This document shows positions 10,925 to 21,287 of a DNA stretch of 64,000 nucleotides, one piece after another. The first letter of the stretch is position 1, and each line of letters starts with the position of its first letter. Position numbers and translations under genes: made by a program. Origin of the DNA: Centrapalus pauciflorus. Lineage: Eukaryota; Streptophyta; Magnoliopsida; Asterales; Asteraceae. The notes under the pieces are model-generated. The model searched no databases and was not told the origin of the DNA. It saw only the letters and a list, made by a program, of their open reading frames with translations. The stretch lies in contig JAANYP010009672.1 of the NCBI GenBank assembly GCA_020465985.1, positions 61,413 to 125,412 of the forward strand, read 5' to 3'.

Positions 10925-11694
10925 TGTCTGTTACCGGTTTAGTACACTGACTCTTAAAGTGACCCACCTCTTTACAGTTCCAACAAGTGATGTCTTTTCT
11001 AGGTCTGGATTGACTTCTTCTTTTGGAATTTGATCAACCTCTGTTATTACCCCCTTGTGTTGTTTTCTGCCCCTTTCTTCTGTACTCAGCAAGCTGCTCG
11101 AACCTCTGCTCGATCATTCCCCATTATTTCTTCTGCGGATATCTTCACCCAAGATTAAATCTCAAATTCCTTCGAAAGTAAGCTTAGTATTTCCCGAAGA
11201 ACTACTAACAGTTGTGACAGTTGTGACCGTTCCAGACTCTCTGGTAGAGAAGACAATAACAGCAACGCCTGAATCTCATCATCGAATTTAATGTCAACTG
11301 ATACAAGCCTTGAGAGTATCAGATTAAATTCGTTCATATGATTGGTTACTGACATTCCTTCCTTCATCTTCGTGTTTACCAACTGTCTGATCAAGAACAC
11401 CTTGTTAGCAGCGGACGGTTTCTCATACATGTTGGACAGTGCTTTGATCAACCCAAACGTCGTCTTTTCATTGACGATGTTGTACGCAACATTCCTTGCC
11501 AATGATAGTCTGACGACACCAAATGCTTGACGATCCAACAAATCCCAGTCAGCTTGTGCCATAGCCTCCGGTTTAATACCACTCAATGGTTCATGCAACT
11601 TCTTCTGGTAAAGGTAATCCTCGATTTGCATTTTCCAGAAACCAAAATCATGCCCCTCAAATTTATTGATCTTAACTTTTCCATCCTCAGCCAT
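10925..11694 (-). pseudogene. Copia gag with zinc knuckle
   Basis: Starts MAEDGKVKINKFEGHDF at 11694 and has the gag-polypeptide fold typical of Tork-type copia (WKMQIEDYLYQKKLHEPLSG, LIRQLVNTKMKEGMSVTNHM). The open frame ends at 11155. A CCHC knuckle (CWNCKEVGHFKSQC) is readable at about 10944-10987, so at least one frameshift separates it from the N-terminal part. Confidence 0.87.
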
Positions 11695-12288
11695 CGTTTC
11701 AAACAAATCTATTTAATTAATCGAAACAAGATTGAAAAAAAAATAATGTTCAAACACAGCAATGGCTCGCTGCCTGAACTTGACGACCGTTCTATTGAAC
11801 ACTACCGTTTGCAACCAATCTTAAATAAAATAGAAAAAACAAAGTTTGAAACGAGTGCACCTGATTTTAATGTCGAACGAATCTCGACGACGAATCAACA
11901 CGGATCTAACTGAAAAAATTTCCCAAAGAAACAACTCCAAAACCCGCAATAAAAACCAACTCTAAAGAACCAGCAAGAACCAACTCCAAAACCACAAGAA
12001 CCAACCCTAACTGCTAGGGTTTTGACGCAACAGCAGCGAACAACCCTAAACTTAGGGTTTCTGTTCAAAAAGAAGACTTCTGGCCGCTAGGGTTCAGACA
12101 ACCGGCGGCAGCGGCTAGGCCTTCTGGGCTGCGGTGGCTAGGGCGGCGGCTAGGGTTTCTGCTAAGGTTTCAGAGGCGGCGGCGGCGGCAATCTGCGGCG
12201 GTCGACGACGGCGTTTGACGGCGGCTTTCAGGCAACAACGATGGTGGCTTGGGCTGGTGGTGTGACACACCTGAGCTCTGATACCAGT
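11695..12288 (-). other. Untranslated leader of the copia element
   Basis: Lies between the primer site (12275-12286) and the gag ATG (11694). It is rich in CTAGGGTTT-type and CGG-type tracts (12040-12260). No coding function seen. Confidence 0.6.
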
Positions 12289-12530
12289 TGTTAGGAAATT
12301 GCTCGTCACACACACACAACACACACACGTAAAGTAAACGAGAGACACAACGATATTACGTGGTTCGGTCGATGCTCTGACCTACGTCCACGGGGGCAAC
12401 TAGGATTTTCTTATTATGAGGTGATAGAGAATATTTAGAAGTACAATGATATTATATAGACTAATACAAGGTAACGTTTCCTTAATTAACCTATGGGCTA
12501 AGAAGAGATTAGGGCCGGCTGCCCCTTTCT
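12289..12530 (-). repeat. Copia LTR (partial boundary)
   Basis: Its inner edge TGTTAGG starts at 12289, two bases after the primer site. It contains ACGTGGTTCGGTC and CCTACGTCCACG, motifs common near LTR ends of Tork-type copia elements. The outer edge is not identified because no partner LTR remains. Confidence 0.6.
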
Positions 12531-13164
12531 CATTAATGAAGCCTACATCTCAACACGGAATCGGTGCTACTACTAGTAAAAACACAAGGGTGCTAAGTAT
12601 TAGAGTATTAAACACTGCAACCAAAACTTTTGTAAGTTCTTACACCATAATACACGTCCACTGTTCAGACTCTTCAGTGGAGAAGATGAAAAAATTAAAA
12701 GGTGTCCATCGCTACTTAAAGATAAAGAGAAGTATGGAAAATTGTAGACCAAAGAGAAATAGGATGTGAATGTAGATGTTTCGCAATCCTTAAATAACTA
12801 TGTAATCAGTTAAAAAACATAAGTCAACTTCTAATTCAAAAAAAAAAAAAAGTTGAAGATGTTTTTGATGAAATGGAGTAAAACACCATCAATTTGAAGA
12901 TCACGAGGGGTGTGTCCAAACAGGAGTCCATTTATAACTCCAGATTCAAATCCTTCGATAGATAATCCATTCAGAAACATCATGCGAACCAAAACGCCAC
13001 CTAGTTTCATGGAATGGTCAACACAATCAACAAGATATTAGCGGGTTATAAACCTCTTTCATGTGAGAGTAACTGTTTTGCTTAATGAATGTATTAGAGA
13101 TGTAGAGAAGGATCTAACTTTGGTTAAAGATAATTACTATCCACAAAAAAAAAAAAAAAAAAAA
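12531..13164. other. No gene recognised
   Basis: AT-rich sequence with an A13 run at about 12838 and an A24-type run at about 13146-13169. The A runs could be the tails of retroposed copies, but no target duplication or body was found. The part next to 13165 may be the 5' side of the hAT relic. Confidence 0.4.
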
Positions 13165-14560
13165 AAAATTGTATTTTGTGATGGTTAGTCCAAAGCTATA
13201 CATAACTCGTTGATCAATGTTGTTGTTGTTAGGAAATCAGAAACAAAAATGGCAGAATTGAAACCAACTCAACAAAATCAGAAAACCCACAAATGTGAAT
13301 CAAGAAAGAAGAATATTTAAATTCACTAACAAATTTGGTTACATGACTACAATTTGAGTTATTGTTCTCATTAACCCATAGGACTATTATACTAATGATT
13401 ACAAGACTAACGCTAATCTAACTATCAGGGAACTAAACCCCTAAACCCCCTGAACTATGATGGTTAAAAACAATAGCCAAATCGATTCCAAAACTTGAAT
13501 CGATGGTTGATTTCGAGATTCATTGGCACTATCACAGTGACAAAAACAACTTCAGAAGAAATTTCACAGGCTGACTTCTTCAATTGCGAAACAGAATCAA
13601 AAATAGTCGCCATTCAAAAAACCCAAGCAGGACACAGCCATATGAACAAAACAGAATCGATTTACTGAATCGGACTACAAGATTGACAACACGATCGTCA
13701 AGATTGCAAGTTACAGCAGCGCAAATTCAAATTTCAGAAAGTCAAGAAACAATTTCATGTACAAAAACGAAGAACGGTTGCTGATTTCAATTACGAAAAT
13801 TAGATGGGAGACCAAGAGAAATAAGAAGCGTAATCTAAGAACCTAACCTGGCTCTAATACCACTTGTTAGGAAATCAGAAACAAAAATGGCAGAATTGAA
13901 ACCAAGAACTCAACAAAATCAGAAAACCCACAAATGTGAATCAAGAAAGAAGAATATTCAAATTCACTAACAAATTGGGTTACATGACTACAATTTGAGT
14001 CATTGTCCTTATTAACCCATAGGACTATTATACTAATGACTACAAGACTAACGCTAATCTAACTATCAGGGAATTACACTAAACCCCCTGAACTATTACA
14101 CAATTCAAGTCACTAATCTCACAGTTGTAAATAGCGATGGTCCAATGTTCATGTCTGTGGAGGACTTCTCTGGTTCTGATAGGAGTAACAATTACAAATA
14201 TTTTAATTCGAGCTATAATGAAACCCTAGAATAGAGGTAGGTCCTTCAAGTTGTAACAGACAATAGTAAATTGCCATGTTGTTGGAAGGAAAATTGAAAA
14301 GGTATACAAACACATGTTTGGTTTCCTTCTTGTGTTCATACTTCACACTTAAGTTTTAAAGACCATGCAAATAAATTTTATTGGTTTATTCTTGCTATCA
14401 AAGCCTTAATTCTAAATGGTCAAATTCTATGACTAAGAATCCAAAGATGGGAGAAATCTAAAAAGAAATAGTTAGCATGTTAGGATTTAGGAAAGATTAA
14501 CAACTTCATGTAGAATAATATGTATGGTTTATATAACCACCAAATTGAAATGATTATACC
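13165..14560 (+). mobile_element. hAT transposase relic 1, split by an LTR element
   Basis: Around the inserted LTR element (13227-14123) the plus strand reads SLINVVVNSDGPMFMSVEDF then SGSDRSNNY once one copy of the GTTGT duplication is removed. This is the DUF659 region of plant hAT-like transposases. Further on, VVTDNSK (about 14255-14275) and weaker frames resembling FKDHANKF continue to about 14560. No BED finger or C-terminal dimerisation region was seen. Heavily decayed. Confidence 0.75.
13227..14123 (-). mobile_element. Deletion derivative of the 256-bp-LTR family, with TSD
   Basis: Oriented on the minus strand. The right-hand 5' LTR is complete (13865-14123, 259 bp). A primer site (GCTCTAATACCA on the plus strand, 13851-13862) and about 390 bp of internal sequence follow. 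The left-hand 3' LTR (from 13227) is cut after GAACTAT at about 13460, so the start of that LTR, the PPT and most of the internal domain are missing. The 5-bp duplication GTTGT at 13222-13226 and 14124-14128 is exact, so the deletion happened inside an integrated copy, or a deleted copy transposed. Confidence 0.88.
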
Positions 14561-17012
14561 AGTTAGCTAAAAGAAGATGATCATTCATTTATATTGTTTC
14601 ACATTTGTATTAACTTCACAATTTTATAATACATCCTATCTTGGGAGGTTAATACTAGGTCAAATTAGTAGAAGGCTCCATATTATTATAAAAAAGTTGT
14701 AATTAATGTTATTAAAGGTGAAGCTCACCCCACTTGATTGTGCAACGTTACCCCATGTCAATCCTTCCTCTTCACCAAAAACAAGTTCATCATCTGCATC
14801 CTCATAACCTACTGTGAGTCATTCATTGCAATCATCCACATCATCTAAAGAGATGGGATCGATGACATTTTTCTGCTATCATACCGAGCGTTAAGTTTCT
14901 GATTATACTTAACAACTACCGAGTCATTCAACCTATGCTTCTCTAATGTGTTTCTTTTCTTTGTGTGGATCTAAAAAATAAAGGCTAGAATTAATATGTA
15001 ACCTATAATCTTTACAATTGAACTAAGGGCTAGGTGATACCTGTTCAAACACACTCCATTTTCTTTCACAGCCACACGAGCTATGCGTTAAGCTCAAAAT
15101 TTTTATGGCTAGCTGTTGTAGAGTTGGGGCCCAGTCCCAAACAGCGTCCACCATGCATCTAAAAAATTGTAAAGACTATAATTCAATAAAGGACTAAAGA
15201 TGTACTATATACAAATTATTCGTGAGGATGCACAAGTAATTTACCTGAAGACTTGTTACTTCTAGTTCGAACCGCCATGGGATTCCTAAAAAGACCTTCA
15301 GCTTTCTTATAGAGTCGTAGCTTACTCATAATTCGGTCTTGGTCATTGGTGCTTTTATCCAACTGTGACACACACTTGTAAAACTCAGTAGTAATCTCGT
15401 CGTCAAACTCCATTTTGGGGTTCTTATACAAATGTTTAGGGTTTAGAAAATGTTCAGCTGCATGTAATGGACGATGCAGTTAAGAATCCCATCGAGCATC
15501 AATGATTTTTAAAGTTGCATGCATTTACTCTCGTTATCATTAAAGTCTTCCATGATAGCCTCTCCTTAGCTCTATCCACGACTTCATATATACAACCCAT
15601 TGAAGGCTTTTGCTCACCATCCACATGCCTAAACACCTTCACTAAAGGCCCCATAGCAATCAAAGTGTATGTCACGTTATTCCAAAAATGTGTTGGAGAG
15701 AATAATCTTTGAAATTCCTTTCCCCTTTGTCTTTTTAACCCACGTAGAGGTTTGTCATTGTTCTGAGATGAACATATTTCTCAACTTATCCTTCAACTCT
15801 TTAATTCGCTTTGGATTAAGATAGCAAGTAGCAAATCTCGTTTTACCCGCTCTGACTAAATATTTGTTGTTTGCAAACTCTCGCTTATCTCAAGAAGTCT
15901 GGCATGCTACTTGGGGGAATCTTTCCGATGTATTCTAACATTAGGTCAATGCAATGTGCAACACATGAGGTCCAAAACAAACTATGCCTCTGATTTTCCA
16001 ACAACCTACCGTAATTTAATAAAATCAAAGTATCATTATACTATTAGTATTGCTATGGTATAAAATAATAAAATAAGATTATGTAAAATAAATTACGAGC
16101 TTTCACATAAGTCGATCCATTGTCGGTTTTAATTTGGACAACACTGGCTTCTCCAATTTCCATAACGAATGCATGCAACAAATCTAATAGCTTATCACTG
16201 GTATGCATGTATGAATCATCAACAGGCTTGATGAATATGGTTCTGCCGGTGAATTCACAAGAAATTAATAATGCTCATTCCTTTAGCAATAGCATCTATC
16301 CACGTGTCTTTCCCATTCCTCTCTGATTCTGCAGCAACCATTTGTGTAACCGACTTCATTTTTCAAAAGAGGAACTCTAAGCTCATGGAAGCTTGGAGGT
16401 TTAAGACCAGGTCCATAGAGATTGCTTCCACAACGAACTTGAATGAGTTTAAATTGGCAACATTGAAAGCTATAATAGCCTAATACAAAAACGCACAATG
16501 TATTGAACTTTGAACTGCCCTCCTCTATTTATCAAATTGATCAACCAAATTAGTTTTTCTTTAATCTCCCCTTTTTTCTTAACTGAACTACAACTTCAGG
16601 CTTCTAAAGAAAGGAATCCATTGGTCCCTTCTTTTTCATCGGCCAAACGTTGGAAAAACGTTGTTCTTTTCCGGGCCGCTTTCCAGTCTTTCTATCATGA
16701 TCTCTTCGTCATCCTCATCATCAATCTCAACCATGTTATCATTTCCAAGGTTAAAGTCTAACTCCGAAGGCTTGTCTATTTTTTATTCTTATTCTCGTCT
16801 ATATACTTCTAAATCTAAGTAACTTCGTGAGTGACTTTAGACACAATAACACATTGCGGTTTCCGCCAACTACATGTAGTTTGTGACGATGAATTCCGCT
16901 GTTAGTCACCTTTTGACAAAACATGCATGTCATGGAATTTGTATTATTTGGATTGGCAAAAAACCCATATTTCCAAATTGGGTCAGTTCTTTTAGTGCTA
17001 CCTTATGTTGCC

Positions 17013-17268
17013 TGTGAGGTTAGTGACTTGAATTAGTTGTAATAGTTCAGGGGGTTTAGTGTAATTTCCTGATAGTTAGATTAGAGTTAGTCTTGAAGTT
17101 TTTAGTATAAATAGGTCTTATGGGTTAATGAGGACAATAACTCAAGTTGTAGTCATGAAACCCAATTTGTTAGTGAATTTGAATATTCTTATTTCTTGAT
17201 TCACATTTGTGGGTTCTTGATTTTGTGAGTTCTTGATCAGTTCTGATTTTGTTTCTGAAATCCTAACA
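17013..17268 (+). repeat. 5' LTR of the complete non-autonomous element
   Basis: 256 bp, TGTGAGG to CCTAACA, preceded by TTGCC and followed by AG and the primer site. Confidence 0.93.
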
Positions 17269-18967
17269 AGTGGTATCAAAGCCAGGTTTGTGGTCATCGC
17301 TTTTGAATTCCATTGTCTTCACATTCGTTCTTTCTGGTTTGGAAGTTGACGTTTCTGAATTTCTCAGAATCGTCTTCTTGATTTTGCAATTCTGACATAT
17401 TCTGAATATTGGTTCTCAATTGGCTATCGCTTCTGTTTTCTGATGATTTCCAATTGATTTCAACAATGGATTATGGTGTTCAATTTGGATTTAGCGTTCA
17501 ATTTGAAATTAGTGATCGCTCTTGGTCAAATTGAAATCGACAACTGGTTTTGTGGAGTACGCTTTCATGGTTGTAATCGGATTTTGAAATCACTTTTGAC
17601 AATCGATTTCAGAAATCGTTTTGTATCAGAGGCAACTGAAAGTGGAATTAAATTGAGCGCTGCAGTGGATACGGTGGTCGCATTTCGATAGACTTTGAGT
17701 TTTGATTTTAGCAATTGTTTTTTCATTGGAGTTCTGTTTAAGGTGGAGATCGACATTGAAATTGAAAAACGGTTTTGACTTTGGAGGTCAACTTGGCAAT
17801 CGATTTTGCAATCGGGTTCTGCAATCTGAAATTGTCAATCGATTTGGGTGGTGCCGTGTTTAAATTTCTTTGAAAGAAATCAAGTTCAGATTTGGGTCAT
17901 TCGTCTTGGTCTCGTTGTTTTGTTTTTCTTGGTTTGTTTGAATTTGGGTTTCAAGAAAACAAATTCTTGAACGTTGCTACTGTTTTGAAATATGAATTCG
18001 CAAGTCGTAAGAAATTGATTTGGATGTTTGTGTTTATTCTTGAATCAAGTTTGGATTTCGGTGATTTGTATTTGTCTTCGGTTTCTGTTTTTCTTGATTC
18101 ATTTTGAAGATGAAATGGTCGTTTTGGGTTTCTTGAATGACGATTCAAGAATTTAGGTGTCGACTCATTGCGTTTGTTCGGTTTAGTATCGGAATTGGAG
18201 CTGCGTTTTTTGTGGGATTCGTGTTGATCGAATTTCGAGTTGTTCGATTTTGAAGGCATTTAGATGGCGATACAAGTTCCGTTTGATTTTTGATTTGTTT
18301 CTGATGGCGGTTGGTTTTGGGATTGTTTCGTCATGTTGCGGATGTGTATCGATTAGTTTAGTGATCGACGTTTCGGGCGTTCCAGTTTGTTCAAACCGTG
18401 ATTTGGGATTTCGGTTGTCGATCGTTTGTTTGCCGATTTGGAGTATTATTCTCGACTTTCGAGTTTGAATTTTGATTGGTCCTTATCATCATTTGGGTGG
18501 AGTTTCTCATTCGTTTTTGGTTACCCGTTAGTTTTTGGGATATTTGGGAGAAATTACACATTGGGATTTAGTTGCAATGATTGTTGTGTTTTGGGTCCGG
18601 ATTTGGTGGATCGATTGATAGGTTCCGGTGTTGTCTTTGGGTCATCGGTTTTGCGTTGTTTCGGGCCGTTTGGATATTTTGTTATGGGCTATCGTTTCGT
18701 TGCGACATTTGGTAACCGGTTGATTTTGGATATCGATTTGTTCTCCGGTTTGTTGGTTTTGGTGCACATTGGTGTTTTGGGTCGCATAGATGATATTTGA
18801 TATTTGTTGCTTCGGGATTGAAGTTTTGGATTTTGGGTTTGTATTTTGAATTTGAATTTGGTAGAGTGTTTCAAAATAGGTGGAGTTTGTAACATTGATA
18901 TTTGGTTTGAGAAACACAAATTTGTTTTTTGGGTTTTGTTTTTGAAATTCAAGTCAAGGTGGAGATT

Positions 18968-19223
18968 TGTGAGGTTAGTGACTTGAATTAGTTGTAATAG
19001 TTCAGGGGGTTTAGTGTAATTTCCTGATAGTTAGATTAGAGTTAGTCTTGAAGTTTTTAGTATAAATAGGTCTTATGGGTTAATGAGGACAATAACTCAA
19101 GTTGTAGTCATGAAACCCAATTTGTTAGTGAATTTGAATATTCTTATTTCTTGATTCACATTTGTGGGTTCTTGATTTTGTGAGTTCTTGATCAGTTCTG
19201 ATTTTGTTTCTGAAATCCTAACA
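18968..19223 (+). repeat. 3' LTR of the complete non-autonomous element
   Basis: 256 bp, follows the PPT AAGGTGGAGATT and is followed by the duplicated TTGCC at 19224-19228. Visually almost identical to the 5' LTR, so insertion was recent relative to the decay of the hAT host. Confidence 0.93.
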
Positions 19224-19230
19224 TTGCCAT

Positions 19231-19934
19231 TTTTGCCCCTAAAAAAAAAAAAAAGAAATGACACAAAATAAAAAAAATTAAATAAAAAAACTAAAATCAC
19301 ATAGTAAAGTAATAACAAATTATTAAAAATATATAGTATAAATCTAATCGTAAGAACAGAAACATAATGAAATATGAAAGTTTGTAACACTATAGCGCCT
19401 TTAAATGAAAGAGATAGGGAGAGGATGCGCAACACATACACTGTAGTGTAGTGACTGTATGTCATTACACATGATCAAATATAATAAAAACATGTTGAAG
19501 TAATTAACCATACTACATTACTGCTACTGCTATGAAAAGAGTTTACAGTGTGTACCTTGAAAAAAGGAGAGGCTGAGAGAGGAGTAGAGGACGCAGAACA
19601 ACAGAAGATTGATACTCTGATAGTTGTAGCAAGCTCAATTCTGATAGTTGATCTTGATGGTTTGAGTTTCAACTCTCAAGTGCGAAGGGAGAGAGGGGCA
19701 GAAATCGCAGAACCATATGGTGCAAGAAGATGTTGAGGTTATCGTGAATTGTGAAGAGAAAATACAGGAGGGATCGAATATTAATTGATGGTTTTGGAAT
19801 TGGGATGGAATTTAGGAAACAACAATCTATAATGATCGTGACTCTAACTTCTAGGAGCATATTTGACAATACAAACTACTTATTAACTTGAAAAAAAATA
19901 GTAGCCATTTAGCACTCCAGCCTCCAGGGCTCGA
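19231..19934. other. Sequence upstream of hAT relics 2 and 3, no gene recognised
   Basis: It lies upstream of both divergent hAT relics. It contains an A14 run at about 19242 and AT-rich DNA to about 19470, then a purine-rich stretch (19555-19740). Open frames here show no family similarity. It may be the 5' leader of hAT relic 2. Confidence 0.45.
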
Positions 19935-21287
19935 CTGTGTCCCTTTGCGCCCAAGTCCCACAAGAGAGCGCTTGACTACTTCGCTATGGACCTGGTCTTA
20001 AACCTCCAAGCTTCCATGAGTTTAGAGTTCCGCTTTTGAAAAAAGAAATTGACTACACAAATGGGTTGCTGCAGAATCATAGAGAGGAATAGGAAAGATA
20101 TGGTTGCTCAATAATGCATGACGCTTGGACAGATGTTGAAGGAATGAGCATTATTAATTTTCTTGTGAATTCACCTGCGAGAACCATGTTTATCAAGTTT
20201 GTAGATACTTCTTCATACATGCATACCGGTAATAAGCTGTTTGATTTGTTGGATGCATTCGTTGTGGAAATTGGAGAAGCCAATGTAGCCTAGATCGTTA
20301 CTAACAATGGATCGAATTATGTGAAGCTGGTCATTTATTTTAGATGATCTTATTCTATAATTTTACACCATAGTAATACTAGTAGTATAAAGACACTATG
20401 ATTATATTAAATTGCAAGTAACTTGTTGGAAAATCAGAGGCATAATTTGTTTTGGACCTCATGTGTTGCACATTGCATTGACATGATGTTAGAAGACATC
20501 CAAAAGATTTCCCAAGTATCAAAGACATTGCCAAATGCAATCACCCTAACAAGCTACATATATGCGCATGCGAGACTTCTTGATATAATGTTAGAGTTTA
20601 CAAACAAGAAAGATTAGTCAGGGTGAGTAAAACGAGGTTTGCTACTTGCTATCTTAATCTAAAGCGAATTAAAGAGTTGAAGGATAAGCTGAAAAGTGTG
20701 TTCGTCTCAAAACAATGGCAAACCTCTAAGTGGGCTAAAGAGGCAAAGGGGAAAAGAATTTCACAGATTGTTCTTTCGACACATTTTTGGAATAATGTGA
20801 CATACGCTTTGATTGCTATGAGGCCTTTAATGAAGGTGCTTAGGCATGTGTATGATGAGCAAAAGCCTTCAATGGATTATACACATGAAGTCATGGACAG
20901 AGCTAAGGATACCATCATAGAATGCTTTAAAAACAATGAAAGTAAATACAAACATCTTTTCGAAATTATTGATGCTCAATGCTCAATTGCATCATCCTGG
21001 ACATTTTCTAAACCTTGAACATTTCTATAAGAACCTCAAATTGGAGTTTGATGACGAGATTACTATTGGGTTCTATAAGTGTGTCTCACGGTTGGTTAAA
21101 AGCATCGACGATCAAGACCGAATTATGAGTGAGCTACAACCCTTCGAACTAGAAGCACACCTCTCCACGTAAATTAACTTACTTGTGCATGCTCACGAAT
21201 AATTTGTATATAATACACCTTTAGTCCTTGATTGAATTATAGTGGTTGCCAATTTTTAGCTGAATGGTGGACGTTCAGGAAACTCTA
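19935..21287 (+). mobile_element. hAT transposase relic 3, cut at its 3' end by an LTR
   Basis: A close relative of hAT relic 2 in the opposite orientation. It shares the stretch ATGGACCTGGTCTTAAACC, the DUF659 segment (FLVNSPARTMFIK, LLDAFVVEIGEANVA then a stop, about 20155-20295) and CVAHCIDMMLEDIQK (about 20465). It also has SKTRFATCYLNLKRI, FWNNVTYALIAMRPLMKVLR, AKDTIIECFKNNESKYKHLF and FDDEITIGFYKCVSR. The probable intron before the C-terminal exon is conserved; that exon opens AEWWTF at about 21260 and is lost at 21288, where an LTR begins. Stops and frameshifts are present. No BED finger was found. Confidence 0.85.

Larger units (their letters stand above)
8134..12530 (-). mobile_element. 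Truncated Ty1/copia retrotransposon (Tork-like) with 5' LTR
   Basis: Read on the minus strand: LTR (right side, inner edge 12289), primer site complementary to initiator Met tRNA (GCTCTGATACCA on the plus strand, 12275-12286), leader (12274-11695), gag, zinc knuckle, protease, integrase, RT, RNase H. It ends at 8134 inside RNase H, next to gypsy sequence, so the 3' end and 3' LTR are gone. The LTR outer edge is not resolved; 12530 is approximate. Many frame breaks show it is dead. Confidence 0.85.
17013..19223 (+). mobile_element. Complete copy of the non-autonomous 256-bp-LTR element with TSD
   Basis: LTRs at 17013-17268 and 18968-19223, each 256 bp and almost identical, with TGTGAGG...CCTAACA ends. 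The primer site TGGTATCAAAGCCAGG is at 17271-17286. The purine tract AAGGTGGAGATT is at 18956-18967. The exact 5-bp duplication TTGCC is at 17008-17012 and 19224-19228. The 1.7-kb internal domain (17269-18967) has no gag or pol motif and is T+G-rich on this strand. It sits in codons 2-3 of hAT relic 2. It must depend on proteins of other elements; the initiator-Met primer site does not separate copia from gypsy partners. Confidence 0.93.
14725..19230 (-). mobile_element. hAT transposase relic 2, nearly full length, split by an LTR element
   Basis: On the minus strand the start ATG is at 19230-19228, followed by an in-frame TAA four codons in, after ATGGCAACA. Beyond the inserted LTR element the reading GSTKRTDPIWKYGFF leads to a BED zinc finger (CMFCQKVTNSGIHRHKLH, about 16930-16870), with GGNRNV after it. 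DUF659 follows (LRVPLLKNEVGYTNG, FLVNSPAG, LHAFVMEIGEASVVQIKTDNG, about 16400-16090), then a 15431-15216 exon (FDDEITTEFYKCVSQ, KAEGLFRN). The hAT dimerisation motif is LQQLAIKILS then SSCGCERKWSVF (about 15110-15050). The C-terminal LNDSVVVKYNQKLNARYDS and ELVFGEEEGLTWGNVA end at about 14725. Introns are likely at about 15215-15150 and 15040-14980. Several frameshifts make it dead. Confidence 0.85.

Noticed and set aside
13140..13172. Poly-A run as the tail of a LINE or SINE
   Set aside because: No RT or endonuclease frame, no Pol III boxes and no flanking duplication found; it may be simple sequence.
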